64,000 nucleotides of DNA from Clarireedia homoeocarpa (GCA_001465935.1 LNKV01000015.1:186001-250000); one strand, 5' to 3'; numbered from the stretch's first letter, positions 44,478 through 56,945 are shown. The notes: generated by a model from the letters alone, not told the origin. Numbers and translations: made by a program.

Positions 44478-47197
44478 ATGAAATCCTCTGTCCTTGGAAC
44501 GGTGCTAGGCACCATGGCTAGTCTTGCCTCTGGGTCAGACTTCTCTCCGGCAAGGCCCCCAGCGATTCCTCTAGCAGGTAGGTGCTCTTCAACTCTCCTT
44601 CTAACAATGAAGCATCTAACTTTATGCAGTAAGATCCCCTTATATGCAAACTTGGTTGGAATCCGGTAGTGTCGGTGGTTCCGGAGGTATCCTTCCAGGC
44701 TATTGGCCGTAAGTTCCATCGCATGCTCCAAACTGCTGAAAAAGCTAACTAACAATATACAGTCGGTTCTGGGCGTGAGTTGTGAAACTTTGTACCGCAT
44801 GTTTTGGCAGTTTCTAACTACGTTAATAGAGGACCACAACCCGGCTCAGTCTCTGGTGATGCTGGCTCTGTTACAGCATGGGCTGGTCTTATCAGAGTTG
44901 ACGGCACGGCGTATACTTGGATGGGTGCTGCCTCAGTAAATGGAGTGATCCCACCAAGCGTCACACAGGAAAGAATGGAGTACACGTCCACCAGGTCCAC
45001 ATTCTTAATGAACGTAGATGGAAAAGTATCGATGAATGTGTCCTTCATTTCTCCAATTAATCCAACGGACCTGAAGCGCCAATCAGTTGTTGGCACATAT
45101 CTGGATGTCTCTGTTGCCGCTATAGATGGTGCTACCCATGCCGTGGAACTCTACGCTGATATCTCCGCTGGTAAGAGTTTCCGAGGTTGCATACTTGTCA
45201 TTCACTGACATTGATTTTTTTTAGAATGGGCTTCTATCCATAACTCGGACACCGCGCAATGGAAGTCAGTACTCCCTAACACTTTGGTAGATCACTCGCA
45301 AAAACATTTATTGACTATCAAATAGCTATACTACCGACAGCGGCATCGCTTCTCATCGTGTCTGGAGACAGACTCAAAGCGAATTCAACGAAGACTATGC
45401 CGATGATGCAGCTCATTGGGGGTATTATCTTTGGTCAACTAAGGAAGTTGAAGGCATGACTTATCAGTCTGGACAAGATGTGGCCGTTCGCCAAACTTTC
45501 CTTACTAATGGTTCTCTTGCCGACACACAAGACACCAACTACAGAGCCATTAGCGACAACTGGCCCGTATTTGCATACGCCAACAGTCTTGGAGCTGTCG
45601 GAAGCACACCAGTCGCAACCCTTTACACCATCGTACATTCTCAGGAGAGAGCAATCTACTTCAATGGCGCTTCGGGGCTCGTTGGTGTTCCTTCTCTATG
45701 GACGAGCTACTGGAGCAATGACCTGGCTGCCGTATGTTCTCTTCCCATGCAACTCCGTCCTCTTACTAATGTTTTAGGTCGCGTACTTCTATGACGATTG
45801 GACTACTCAGGATGGTGCATTAGACGCCAAGATTGCTGCAGATTCCTTGGCTGCTGGTGGACAAGACTACTTGACCATTACATCCCTCTCGGCTCGTCAA
45901 GCTTTTGGTGCCGTTCAGCTCTGTGGAACTCCAGACAAACTTTACTATTTCTTGAAGGAAATCAGTTCTGATGGTAACATCCAGACCGTCGATGTCATGT
46001 TCCCGGCCATGCCAATTTTCCTTTACACCAACCCAGTCTTGATCAAGTATCTCCTTGAGCCACTCTTTGAAAATCAAGAGGCTGGTCTCTTCCCACAGAC
46101 TTATGCTATGCATGATCTTGGTGCCAATTATCCACGTGCCATTGGACATCCAACTGGTGATGGGGGTGAGATTTCATAAACTATTGGTCGTATATGTATA
46201 TGCTAACAACTCTCAGAATATATGCCTCTCGAGGAGTGTGGAAACATGATCATCATGACTCTCGCATACGCACAACGTGCTTCCGATACAGCCTATCTCA
46301 GTCAACATTACTCCATCCTCAAACAGTGGACCGGCTACCTCGTCTCAGAGGCTCTGATCCCCGCGAACCAAGTATCAACCGATGATTTCCAGGGTCCTCT
46401 CGCAAACCAAACCAACCTTGCACTTAAAGGAATTATCGCAATTAAGGCAATGTCAGTCGTTGCTAAACTTACTGGAAATACTGCGGACGCTACAAACTAT
46501 ACCAAAATTGCCCACAATTACCTCACTCAGTGGGAAAGATTGGCTATCGTGAATGCAACCACGTCAACTCCAGCGCATACAAAGCTAGCCTACCAAGATG
46601 CCACTGGTCATGGTCTGTTATACAATTTGTACGCAGATACACTTCTCGGCCTCAATTTCGTCCCACAACGTATCTACGATATGCAAAGTGCTTTCTACCC
46701 CACCGTTGCAAACACATATGGTGTCCCGCTCGATTCTAGAAACGTAGGCACAAAATGTAAGTCATCCTCCACTCTCGCCACACCTTACATCATACCCCAC
46801 TCTTTTTCTTCGAACGTATTAGACATTGAACTAACATTCTCTACTAGCTGACTGGGAAATGTGGACTGCAGCCATCTCTTCGCCCTCCACAAAATCAATG
46901 TTCATCTCCAAACTTGCGACCTGGGTCGCCAAGACCCCTACTGACCGCGCCATGTCTGATCTGTACAACACAGATACTGCAGATTTCTGGTCTGGCCCAT
47001 TCATCGCTAGACCCGTTGTTGGTGGTCACTTCGCCCTTCTTGCTCTCAATGGTGGTAGCGGTGGTGGTAACACAACTGTACCCAAGCCCAAGCCAAAGAG
47101 AGAGTTGAAATGTAGTGCGAAGTGCACTTCGAGCTGTGATGTTTTATGCGACGTACCAGAGAGTGAGGGACATGTCGCCGTTAGTTTTACTGCATGA
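44478..47197 (+). CDS. gtaA: secreted glutaminase A (GtaA-type, DUF4965/DUF5127/DUF1793)
   Basis: This is a secreted enzyme hydrolysing L-glutamine to glutamate and ammonia. Nine exons: 44478-44577, 44630-44708, 44763-44774, 44830-45170, 45225-45264, 45326-45731, 45778-46165, 46217-46756 and 46848-47197 (~751 residues). A signal peptide is evident (MKSSVLGTVLGTMASLASG). Family landmarks: LPGYWPRFWA followed by TAWAGLIRVDGTAYTWMG, RVWRQTQSEFNEDYADDA, DYLTITSLSARQAFGAVQL, NYPRAIGHPTGDGEYMPLEECGNM, and YADTLLGLNFVP. Exon 3 is only 12 nt, and the acceptor for exon 4 is the second of two AGs. After the enzyme domain there is a Gly/Pro/Lys linker and a Cys-rich tail (KCSAKCTSSCDVLCDV), unusual for the family. 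Several N-glycosylation sites are present. Confidence 0.93.
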
Positions 47198-49455
47198 AAA
47201 TGATGATGGGATGGTTTTGCATGGGTGGTTTTTGACTTTGGCATTTTCTCTACACATACATGATAATCTAGAATAGCATTGAGGCGGCAGTTGCAAAGAT
47301 ACCTGTCGTTTGCTTGGACAGACCAGATGATTCTTTTGATTGTGGATACCTTTGCATTTTGCACGGTTTCTTTTCTACTTCCTGCAAATACATACATAGC
47401 ATTACAATAGTCATGGGCATTTTACAATTCAGGGATATCCATTACAGCACAGTCAAGTCCTTGGACGGCATATGCACGATGACTTCATCGCTGAACCCTT
47501 ACCCTAACTCTGTGAGACATACATCATCATCGATGTCAATTTGACTTAGTCTCATCGTCAAATAGTCGTAAAATGTCTGCTGCCCATGAATCGTGTTCTA
47601 CTGTAGCACTACTCGGGAGTCACCTGCTCCACGTCGTCATATGACTGATCGGAAGTACACTTACCCCACCATTACCCCGGCACTTAATCATTCACCCAGT
47701 TAATGAGGTACAAACAATTTCCCCTGAATTGCACTGCCGCTGCTTGTATTGGACACAGCTCCTGGCTTTTAGGGCACTCATCACTTCCATTGGTGGGGAG
47801 ATGGGGTAAGTGTAAGTTAACGTTACACACCGCACAACCCCGGATTATTTCTCCCCGGTTCTGGCCGGGGTAGTCAAGCAAAGCGGTTCGGAAATTAGAT
47901 ATTACGAATGCGCGCTTGCATCGGCGTCGGATCGATGGCGTTCTCGGCGAATTTAATTTTGTGTTTTTTCCCCCCCTTCGTTTTGGGGGTGGCGGGGAGG
48001 GGTTCTGGGGAGGAAGAGGAGGAAATGGAGTAGGTTTAGGGGCGTGCAGGGTGTTTATTGCTGTGCCTAAGCCAATGAATGATAGTTAGATTAAAGGTCA
48101 GTATTGTGGGGTAGAAGATTCACTCTCGGGGGCGAATTATGGTGCTAGAAAATCTTTGGGTTACATGTGACTGACGAGGCAGACTGAGCTGCCGGTATTG
48201 GGCCGTGTATTGTAAATAGATGAGCGAATTAGCCATGCACGGATTGAGTGTGAAAGGGGAACTTACAGAACGGAGATGAGCATGAAGGGCGTAATTTTAG
48301 GTGCATATGGCATGTGGCATGTCCTACGTGCGATAGTGGTTGACAGCGTGCATGGTGCAGGTAGCTTTCTGGATTTGAGTCGGCCTCGGGTATGGTTAGT
48401 GTGAGGTGGAGGAGGAAGAGGAGGAAAAGGAGGAGAATGGGGGGTTTTTTTTTCGTGATGTTGAGCTGCTTTGCTTTCACCTCGTTTTCGATAAGTGTCT
48501 AGAGAAAGGCTCAGAGCAAACGCGTCTTGAGCAAAGCCGTAGCAAGTGCCAGGCCGAACTGAGGCACCGAAGTGATATTATTCTCTCACGGATTGATCAT
48601 TGTATGCTCTGCTGCTGGTGTTTTAAGGTGTTAGTGCATCGTGGGGGGATTTAGTTTCACTGTATTGTATTGTCCCTATGAGGCGACTCGAGGTCCTACA
48701 ATGTTGGGCTTACTCGTATATCCAATTGCGAAGATTATATTAAAGTATTGAATGGTTGTTATTCGTTGCAGAGTCGGTAAAAATAGGATATTTAGATGTC
48801 GAAAACGGTGGTCTTGTTGAATGATGACCTCGTTTCGATCACACCGGACGGAGGCTGGTTTATGACCCAATTTGAATGAGAGAGCACCTGCCCTCTCATG
48901 CGATTTCAATATCATGTATCATGCTTGGTAGCAATGTATATTTAATCTTAAAATGAGAAAAACTCATGCTGATACCGCGACGTTTTTTTCTATGAAGTTA
49001 GAGCGGGATGTAGTTTCTAATGGAAAGAGGTCTACTTCATCTAGCAGACTTGCAAGAGATCGGTACTGCGCTCCTTGCGCATGTAGTCAATTCACACCTC
49101 TTCCGCTGTCTCCGGGAGATGAGTCTCTATTATGGCAGAGTGGGAATGCCTGAGATCTTCATCTAGCTAGTTCAAGACTTCCTTACTTTCCATGACTGCA
49201 GTTACTTTTGAACAAATATCGAAAAATACACCAAGAAGGAATATAGTGGATTGACGAGAAGCTATCAAGTTATCATGTGAGATTTTACTTGAGTTTGTGA
49301 GCAGGTGCAGCCAAAAATCAGGCTTATTCCTCTGGTACTCCTCTGGTATTCTGATCTATTATGAACACCGTGGAAGCAATATACTACTTGACAAATTATT
49401 GATCAAAAATCAATCTCTCTTAATGCTGCATGGACCAGCAGAGAGAAACATTGTA
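47198..49455. other. gene-free stretch between glutaminase and the FAD oxidoreductase
   Basis: About 2.3 kb. Noted only: poly(C) tracts near 47969-47978 and a purine-rich GGAGGAAGAGG run near 48407-48434 that creates an acidic open frame by chance. No supportable gene. Confidence 0.6.
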
Positions 49456-50745
49456 CTACTGCAGAACGCCAAACTTGGAAACATCAATGTCTGTTCCCCC
49501 CCCTTTCATAATCTGCGACATCAACTTTCCGCTGCCCATACCGAGAGTGATGCCCCTCCTGCCATGGCCCCAACAAATAAACACACCATCAGCTCCTTGT
49601 CTCTCCGGATCCTGGTAAATAGCATCCTTTGAAAGCATAGCATCGGGAATTCTGGCCATGACAGGCAACCCAGATTCATTTACCGGTCTGAACGCTCGTC
49701 CGACATTCAGGACTTCTACCTCACCATTAACGAATGATTTGGCGCGGACGAGCATGTCCTCTACGACCCTCGCATTTGGCTTGGCAGCTCCAACGACTGC
49801 TGGTAGTACAGCACTTTTGTCGGTTGAATCGCACACCCATATCGTGCTATCATTCCGTCCAACAATCTGCAACCTGCCATCCATGATTCCATCAAAGAAT
49901 ATCCCAGCGATTGATGTCAAACGCATGGGGTACGGATTTCGAAGTAAGATCCAGTCACTTGCGTCCGCTGTGGGTTTCAAATTGATAGATGAACCTGGGA
50001 ACAGTTTCTTTACAACTGAAGGAGTCCACGGTCCAGCAGCAATGACAAGATTTTTGCACTTAATTTGTACAAGATGTTGGTTTCTTATGCGGCAGTGTAC
50101 CGACTTAAGAGTACCATGAGACGATAACTCGGCTGACTCAATTGATGTCTGCTTGATTATCTCAACACCAAGGTCTTTGCATCGGCTAACCAGCCATTGT
50201 CCAAATGCCACGGGATTTCTGTCATATAGTTAGCAAGAATTAATTTTCATGAAGGGCAGTATAAGTTCGTACATCGACGCACTATCACCATCAACCGGAT
50301 TCGTCCTGACATCAACTTCTGGACCAACGTCGACCCAGTTCGGTAGAAGATCTTGACCTTTCCCTTTTCCCGGAATAACATCAAGAAGAGCACGAGCCCT
50401 ATATCCAGTGATTCTTCGAAATTCCGGATCCCTTCCAAATTCCTTCCACAACTTCTGTGAATATTCACCCAGCTCTACAAGCCCTTCTCCATATTCGCTG
50501 AATAGAAGACATCCCGAGTTAAGTGACGACGCAGCAGAAAACGGTTCGTCCAATGCATCCACAACAATCACTCTCCGATTATCTTCTTTCGCAAGGAAAT
50601 AAGCGGTACAGAGACCAAGCGAACCACCACCAACGATAACTGTACAGTTGGAGGTTATGTTTCGGCGTTTATTCCATAAAACAATTGCAGGACTAAGAAT
50701 AACAACGAAGATCAGAACGAGTGCGGCAGCAGCGGCGTTCACCAT
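49456..50745 (-). CDS. membrane-anchored FAD-dependent oxidoreductase (DAO fold)
   Basis: Exon 1 is 50745-50273 and exon 2 is 50218-49456, giving 411 residues. The N-terminus MVNAAAAALVLIFVVILSPAIVLWNKRRN is one transmembrane or signal-anchor helix with a basic stop. Next come the dinucleotide-binding motif VIVGGGSLGLCTAYFLA and VVDALDEPFSAASSLNSGCL, where the family attaches or positions FAD. Later motifs are VIAAGPWTPSVVKKLFP and the C-terminal FICWGHGRRGITLGMGSGKLMSQIM, the second FAD-contacting region of D-amino-acid and sarcosine oxidase relatives. The substrate is not predictable; TDA3-like or amine/amino-acid oxidase roles are options. The intron donor is GTACGA, with acceptor AG at 50219-50220. 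An ATG at 50775 would add ten residues before the helix. It has the same strand and fold family as the gene at 58980. Confidence 0.88.
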
Positions 50746-51554
50746 GTCTTGGAGGAAGCAGCAGGAAATGGTCAATAACAGCAGGAAACCAAGACCGAAA
50801 TCAAAGAAACGAGAGACGGTGAATCATGAGACGAGAAATCAGAGAGAGCAGAAATGAGAAGTTGTGAAAAACTATATAAATTATCTGTTTATACCCATGT
50901 CGCCGCTCTTTTGAATTAGCTGCCCAACAAGCCCCTACAATTGGTCAAGCGAAGGACACATAAACATTTCTGACCTACGAGGAGAGGCGGTTGAAGCTTA
51001 ATAGTAAGCATCGCGCCATCGATGGCCTTATTTTCAATAGTCGTGATGGAGATCGTTGAGAATACGCACGCGGAATGGTATGACGGAATGATATGTCGGC
51101 ATTGGTTGGATATCTTGGTGGTTGAAGACATTGTTTTGGAATCTGGAACCTTCGGGTTTGATAAGGTGTGGGAAGTAAAACAAAAGGAGGTTGCGGGCGG
51201 TATGCGATAGGGAATGAGCTCGGGTAATTTTTAGCCACTAACAAGCCCTAACGACCACCCTGAACAGGCGAGGAAGAGGTCTACATCAAGGAGTTCGATT
51301 ATGGGAATTCTCTATCTGCATTGCTCCAGTAACGATTATGTCAAGGCCGTTACGTTGCTGTATCGGCTAGTTCTACGAGAAGGTATAATTCTGCATGGCC
51401 CAGATGTTCACTTGTTGGCCCAAACTGAAGTTGATGATAGCCATAGCATAGGGTGTTTGTCTCGTGTGATATTTTCAAACCTAAACTACAATTGATAAGT
51501 CTAGACGTGCTAATAGGCTTCACTAGGACATGTATGTCACAGCAATTCAGCCTC
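50746..51554. other. intergenic region upstream of the FAD oxidoreductase
   Basis: About 800 bp. It includes the promoter of the oxidoreductase (50872-50880) and the 3' side of the saccharopine-dehydrogenase-like gene. No other gene. Confidence 0.55.
50872..50880 (-). promoter_or_regulatory. possible TATA box of the FAD oxidoreductase
   Basis: TTTATATAG on the minus strand ~125 bp upstream of the ATG at 50745, which is a plausible spacing. Confidence 0.35.
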
Positions 51555-53044
51555 TTACTCGTAAAACTTCTTTTCGAATCTCATACCACCTTCCTGTAGA
51601 CGATCAACAAACTTTTGTCCTAAGCTGGCCGGCGTATAAACACCACCAGAAAGTTCATGGTTATCGCGGAGTATAGTCATTGCTCCTTGAGCAAGTAGGA
51701 TGCCAGTTACTGTTTGAAATCAACTTCGATGTCCATCAGCCCTGGACACAATTTTATACTCACATGCATACGCTGACCCCTCAAAATGGGCACGACAAAA
51801 CACTCTCGGCGTTTTGGGTTTCCCAAGATCAGGCTTCGCAATAGCTCTCCACTCAACTCGATCCCCCTTATATTCATCCTTCGTTGGTCCCTCGCCAGGT
51901 TGGTAAACGTAATTTCTCGCGACTTTTCTAAACAACGGAATATATAGAAACATTGCTCCGATAAGTAGCCCATAGTGCATGGCGATGGCCGTAAGATAAT
52001 TCCGGGTTTTCATGTACTCGCTGACGTGGAAGTTAGGGCCGTAGAAGTCAGCACCTCCGAGGATTCCCCAGCTTCGATGGATGATTGGTAGATCTGTCCC
52101 GCCTGCGATGGAAGTAGTAAGGATTCCAAGATCTGGTACTACCTTGATACCGAATAGCTTCGTAAGAAGCGAGGAGAAGAACGTTGCAGAGTCTTGAATT
52201 TTGGGTGCAGGAATTGGGGAGAGTGCATATGGTTTCATTGATGCACGAACATCTTTAAGACTGTAGACATCCAGGAGGGTGAGCACTGTCGCTAACGTAC
52301 CCCCAGAAGGTTTCGATCTATTCATAGTTAGAATAACTCCAGGCAATTGGTAGCATAGATGCCACCGTACGTTATCTCATGCAAAGACACGACAACCTCC
52401 CCGGTAGGTGCAGAGTATTTTTTACGAACTGTGTCAACAAGTACCCGGGTCACCAAATCCGGTGGCGCAGACTCGATTCCACATTGAGGAATCATTATAC
52501 AACCATTTTCTTTCGCAGTGCTCTCGTACTTCCTGATCATATCTGCGACCCAGGGTACTTCTCCAGTAACGTCTATGTAATGAGTTCCATTTTCGGCACA
52601 CGCTTTGAAACACTGCTCGCCATAAAGTGCGTAGGGACCGACGGTTGCAAGAATGAGCTTTGTTTTTTTGGCCAGAGCACTGAGTTCGGCGCCATCTAGA
52701 TTGCAAATTTCGATATCTATGATAGCACGTTAACCCAGGTACTCACATTTTGTGGCATCTCGAATTCGAGGATCCCTTCATTTAAATGTTTCACGTGACA
52801 CAAGGGAATTTTTCCTAACGTCTAATTCAGGTGTTTATGACGAGAACTTACCTGGTTGGATCCGGTCAGAATTCAAGGCCTTACACTCAGCTGCAACAGC
52901 TTCCAATTTACTGGCTGAGCGGCCTGCCAATGCCCAGCGTAAATCTGTTGGTAAATGTGTTGCAACATGTTCTGCGGTAAGCTTCCCTGTATAACCTGTG
53001 GCTCCGAAGATGACCAATTCGTATTGGCGATTGGATGTAGACAT
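51555..53044 (-). CDS. saccharopine dehydrogenase-like oxidoreductase
   Basis: Four exons, 53044-52852, 52716-52371, 52317-51764 and 51709-51555, give 415 residues. Rossmann-type N-terminus: YELVIFGATGYTGKLTAEHVA, then KLILATVGPYALYGEQCFKACAENGTHYIDVTGEV and GCIMIPQCGIESAPPDLVTRV. These are the signatures of the saccharopine dehydrogenase-like / trans-acting enoyl reductase family, whose fungal members reside in mitochondria or lipid droplets and whose substrate is mostly unknown. A hydrophobic stretch (LTAIAMHYGLLIGAMFLYIPLF) is probably a membrane segment. The C-terminus ends GGMRFEKKFYE. The first intron is 135 bp; joining exon 1 directly to the segment at 52716 gives a smooth sequence (DRIQPDIEICNLD), so I add no extra exon. 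Confidence 0.9.
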
Positions 53045-54392
53045 AATTCTGACCTCGGCTGTGCTTATATCGCCCGAACCAAAGGAGAAAGATTGTGGTT
53101 GTCGGAAGAAAATATGATATCTAATGGATCAGGATGTAATTACATGACACTCTTCACAAAATATCTTGGTTCTAGCTTGAGGAATGCATTTTAGGTCACA
53201 TGGGCCACCGTATCGAAAGACAGTGCGCTGCATAGCAAATACGTACCTGCTTCTTCGGATGCATACATACTCTATTGGGTGATCGGTCAATGTGAGATTA
53301 TGTCTTTCTCTTATTCTTATGAGCCCAATCATACAGTCTTTCCTTCATATTCCATATGCAAGGCCATCTTCCAAGCACAACCGCCTTACAGCTCATCGGA
53401 AGCCGCTCCTTTTCCTATAATGCATGGTCCATACAGGTAGCATAGCTACTGAAACTTTGATGGTTGATTGTCCGATGAGAACAGGATCCGTGTCGCAGTC
53501 GCCTTGTATTTTGTGTCGACGGCAGAACACAATATGTTCTCCAATCCAACTATCCTCCAGGTGAGGTGCTCGCTATCTTCTTACTGAAGTCACCATGATA
53601 ATTCGAATTGGTTCAGCAGTAGGTTATAGGCGTTAGGAGCAGATGGATTCAATGCGTGATACATCATGTGCAACCAGCAGAGGAGTTTCTAACAAAAGGC
53701 ATAGGGCTGTGATCGTGGTGGCCGGGGCGTAGGAAGTACTCAGCGGCACTCCTATGTATAACAAGCTGATAGGGCTTTGCTTTTTCTGGAAGCCCCTCAG
53801 ATCAATGCTGGCAATCTCGAGCGCACTGCCGCCTCTTTGAGGCGAACCATAACGTGGTCGTTGCCCAAGAGTACTAGGCTGCTGTAGAATCGCCTATTCA
53901 GAGAATAATCGCACTACTTCCTACATATTTGGATGGTATTCGAGGTTTTTGACTGACAGTGCGCTTGTCAGTCAACACGACCATAATATTTCTGATCGTG
54001 ATTGAGCAAGAAACCGACCGGGATGGTTCAAACACCCTTCTCTAGCAGGTATGCACCTGCAAGCACGTAGCTTTTCCACGGTAAAAGAATTGCATGCCTA
54101 CAACATCGCACCTAAAGGGCCAACATCTGGTGATTGTCGAAGATAAATCATGTTGTGTGGAGGAATAAGTTCTTGGTCGGTGCTTGAAAACTCCAAGTGC
54201 CTTATTCATGAATGTCTATTGTATCTAAGTTATCTGCCTTAGGGATCAATAACCAAGCAGCTCACACGTGATGGGGCTAGAGTCTAGCCGAGCCCACACC
54301 ACCAATTTACCCAAAAATAATTCAATCAGCGACATTGCGACAGAATCTTCAATTTCCTCACCACCGTCAATTAACAGCACAACACCGCCAAG
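53045..54392. other. gene-free stretch before eL43
   Basis: About 1.35 kb of unique DNA without supportable gene. The last ~150 bp is the eL43 promoter. Confidence 0.6.
54265..54289. promoter_or_regulatory. CACGTG plus 15-bp palindrome in the eL43 promoter
   Basis: CACGTG at 54265-54270 is followed by the perfect inverted repeat GGCTAGA-G-TCTAGCC at 54275-54289, about 105-125 bp upstream of the eL43 ATG. Position and symmetry suggest a transcription factor site for a ribosomal protein gene. Confidence 0.45.
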
Positions 54393-54929
54393 ATGACGAA
54401 GAGAACCAAGAAGGTCGGAGTCACCGGTAAATACGGTACCAGGTATGCGATAACTCCAACTCTGCACAATTGAACGCTGCGGTTTGGCACATGGACGGCT
54501 GTTCCAATAAATCCATTACCATCAATATGATATTGGAATATTCACATTCTCGAAAATGCCACATACGAAGCGGCGTTAAACAGCAGCGATAGAAGCAACT
54601 GCATAGCTAATCAATATCTTTCCACAGATACGGTGCCTCCCTCAGAAAGCAGGTCAAGAAGATGGAAATCACCCAACACGCACGATACGTCTGCACTTTC
54701 TGCGGAAAGACTACTGTCAAGAGACATTCCGTTGGTATCTGGGATTGCAGATCATGCAAGAAGACCGTTGCTGGAGGAGCTTACACCGTCACGTATGTTT
54801 TGGAAACTTCTTGCGGCTTGAGCATCAGCATGTGTCGATTCGAATACTGACAATGTTAAAAATAGAACCCCAGCTGCCGCTGCCATGAGATCGACGCTGA
54901 GACGTTTGAGGGAAATTGCTGAGGTTTAA
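54393..54929 (+). CDS. RPL43: 60S ribosomal protein eL43 (L43/L37a)
   Basis: This is a small zinc-ribbon protein of the cytosolic large ribosomal subunit. Three exons, 54393-54442, 54628-54792 and 54866-54929, give 92 residues, the exact usual length. The sequence MTKRTKKVGVTGKYGTRYGA is followed by the zinc ribbon CTFCGKTTVKRHSVGIWDCRSC (C-x2-C-x14-C-x2-C) and ends STLRRLREIAEV. The first intron is 185 bp, long for this window, as is common in ribosomal protein genes. Confidence 0.97.
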
Positions 54930-56266
54930 ATGGCTTGGGATTGATGGTTGTTTCATGAGTACTTTTGCTGCGGCATGGGATTGGTCTCACATACGGTGTA
55001 CGAAGAAAAACATCGACGTCGATAACCGATGAGACTAAATAAAGAAAATCAAAATCAACTATTGCCTCAGATGGAACGCGAAACGTGCAGAACAGAGATT
55101 GATTGTGAGATTTGCCGGAATAGCGTGTGGGGTGTGAGGGTGTCTGAGGAAATTGATTAATGCACACATACCAGATTTCGACATGCCGCCAATGTCAACA
55201 TGGATCATTACACGTCGTCGAGGCTAAAGACGACATTGGACCCAGTTTCATGGCATATGGTTCTACGACCGACCTCGAGGCTGGCTTGTCTTACTTTCTT
55301 ATTATTCAGTCCAGTAACGACATGGTTCTACCTGTTCCCCAAGGAGTGAAACACCAGTCTTCGCTGGATTTCCTATGGCTCATTGGTTTACATCCAATGA
55401 TAATGACCAAGTGCTTTAGGGGATCAATCCACACCACCAAATTGGTGCATGGACTATCCTTCTTTCCCGACCTTTCACTTTACTCATGCCTTCTCGTTAT
55501 CCTATACTGCTTTATTCCTCTCGCCTCCCATGGGCTTTTACTGGTCGGGTATGTGGGTACTATTGAGAGACAACATTCTAACAGACGTTACGGTGTCTTC
55601 GCAAACAGGCATCGCACGATTGAATTCTCCTTGGTCTTAGTAAGAATTCAAATGTTGCTCAGGATTGCCCACAATGCCGCGTTTCTTCAAAGAAGACGCT
55701 CTCGTTCAGTCTGCTCTGCTAGGCAGAGAGGTGCACATGCATGATCTCTTAATGGCCGCCGTTTCAAGTGTACGAGCACAATAGAGATGGGGAAGCAACC
55801 AAGTTCGTTGTGGCACCAAGTTCTGTATTCCATGACTATCAACATTGACGCGCCAGAGAGCCGCCCAAGAGGCCTTGATTGCCTGGAACACTGATCAATA
55901 GGCTGGATTTTGTGCATGAGTACATAGGTCAATATATTCATCGAAACATGTATGAGGGCCCTATCTCATATCACAAGTAATGTTCAGAGGTGAGCGAACA
56001 AACACTTTCTACCTTCAGCCATTTACTCGCCAGAGGACGGACTTCTATGACTATTTCAAACATACATGGAAATTCGTGGTATCCCCACAACCAAGGACGA
56101 GGCTGCATGAAGTATATATTTTCCAATTTCCGGCACTTTTTGACCTCATTATTTCGCCTTGATCCGTCACAGATATCCTATCTGGTAGCCCTCATCCATT
56201 GCTTCACCACATCAATAGCTTAATCTTCGCTCCAATCCTTTTAATCAGAGCCTTTGACCTTACATT
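54930..56266. other. gene-free stretch after eL43
   Basis: About 1.3 kb. A 194-codon plus-strand frame at 55160-55744 and an overlapping 63-codon frame at 55449 have hydrophobic stretches but no recognisable family or splice context, so I leave them uncalled. Confidence 0.5.
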
Positions 56267-56743
56267 ATGGCAGACCAACAGCATCGTCAACGTAATCATC
56301 ACAGAAACGATCGCGGAGATAATCGCCATACGCAACGCGAAGGCCACGAGCACAACGGATTCAGGCGTCGAAGAGAAGAAGCATCTAGCAATAGCAATAG
56401 TACTCATCGAGCCCCAGTTGGCGCTGACTCCCAAACTGGAATGTGTGAAATCTGCGAACCGGGTCACGCAGCGATACTCCTTTCGAAGTTAGAAAATCAC
56501 TACCAGATCACCTATAAGGATAGCGTAAAAGCAGAGGCCGCAAGGAGAAGTTACAAGGACAAAAAGAAGCTGGAGAGTATACAGGCTGAAAAGGTATCTA
56601 AGGAGATAGAGCGACTAGGTAAAAAGATAGCTAGCAATCGAGAAACTATCAGAAGACATGAAGCCGAAGTCGATAAATTACCGGGATTTCGCACGTTCAA
56701 AAATAGCAAGCATGGAACTCCTTCGGTTAACATTATTCAGTAG
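56267..56743 (+). CDS. small Arg-rich zinc-finger protein, unrecognised (copy 1)
   Basis: Intronless, 158 residues, product unrecognised. Residues 1-50 are low-complexity Arg/Asp/His/Asn-rich (RNHHRNDRGDNRHTQREG). A zinc-finger-like segment follows: C60-x2-C63-x14-H78-x4-Y83 (CEICEPGHAAILLSKLENHY). Residues ~88-135 are highly charged and predicted to form a coiled coil (KKLESIQAEKVSKEIERLGKK). It ends with a Ser/Pro tail. A finger with the same spacing occurs in frame 0.75 kb downstream and a related C2H2 finger at 58357, so this looks like a local family. A nucleic-acid-binding role is inferred from composition only. It could be part of a longer spliced gene joined to the next block. Confidence 0.55.
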   Translation: MADQQHRQRNHHRNDRGDNRHTQREGHEHNGFRRRREEASSNSNSTHRAPVGADSQTGMCEICEPGHAAILLSKLENHYQITYKDSVKAEAARRSYKDKKKLESIQAEKVSKEIERLGKKIASNRETIRRHEAEVDKLPGFRTFKNSKHGTPSVNIIQ

Positions 56744-56945
56744 GATACATGGTTGATAGGAAGATATCTACATTAAAGAATTATTGATCCGCGGGTTGGG
56801 GAGCTCAAATTGGCAAGTGTATTCAGAGCCTTCAAGTCGAGTGACCACCTGCTAGCATTTAACTTCCATCATGTACTGTTTTCGGGACTTTGCTAGGCAT
56901 GCTCCGTCTTTTCCACTCTGTCTTATATTAGTTCCTTACATCACG
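56744..56945. other. short spacer between zinc-finger copies 1 and 2
   Basis: Nothing distinct; it could be intron or spacer depending on whether the two blocks are one gene. Confidence 0.35.

Noticed and set aside
52722..52850. Extra exon between exons 1 and 2 of the saccharopine-dehydrogenase-like gene
   Set aside because: A donor-like GTGAGT exists, but including any segment breaks the phase or inserts unconserved residues; direct joining is clean.
55160..55744. 194-codon plus-strand open frame
   Set aside because: No domain, no leader-like context and an overlapping frame of equal quality; an open frame this long is expected by chance in 64 kb.
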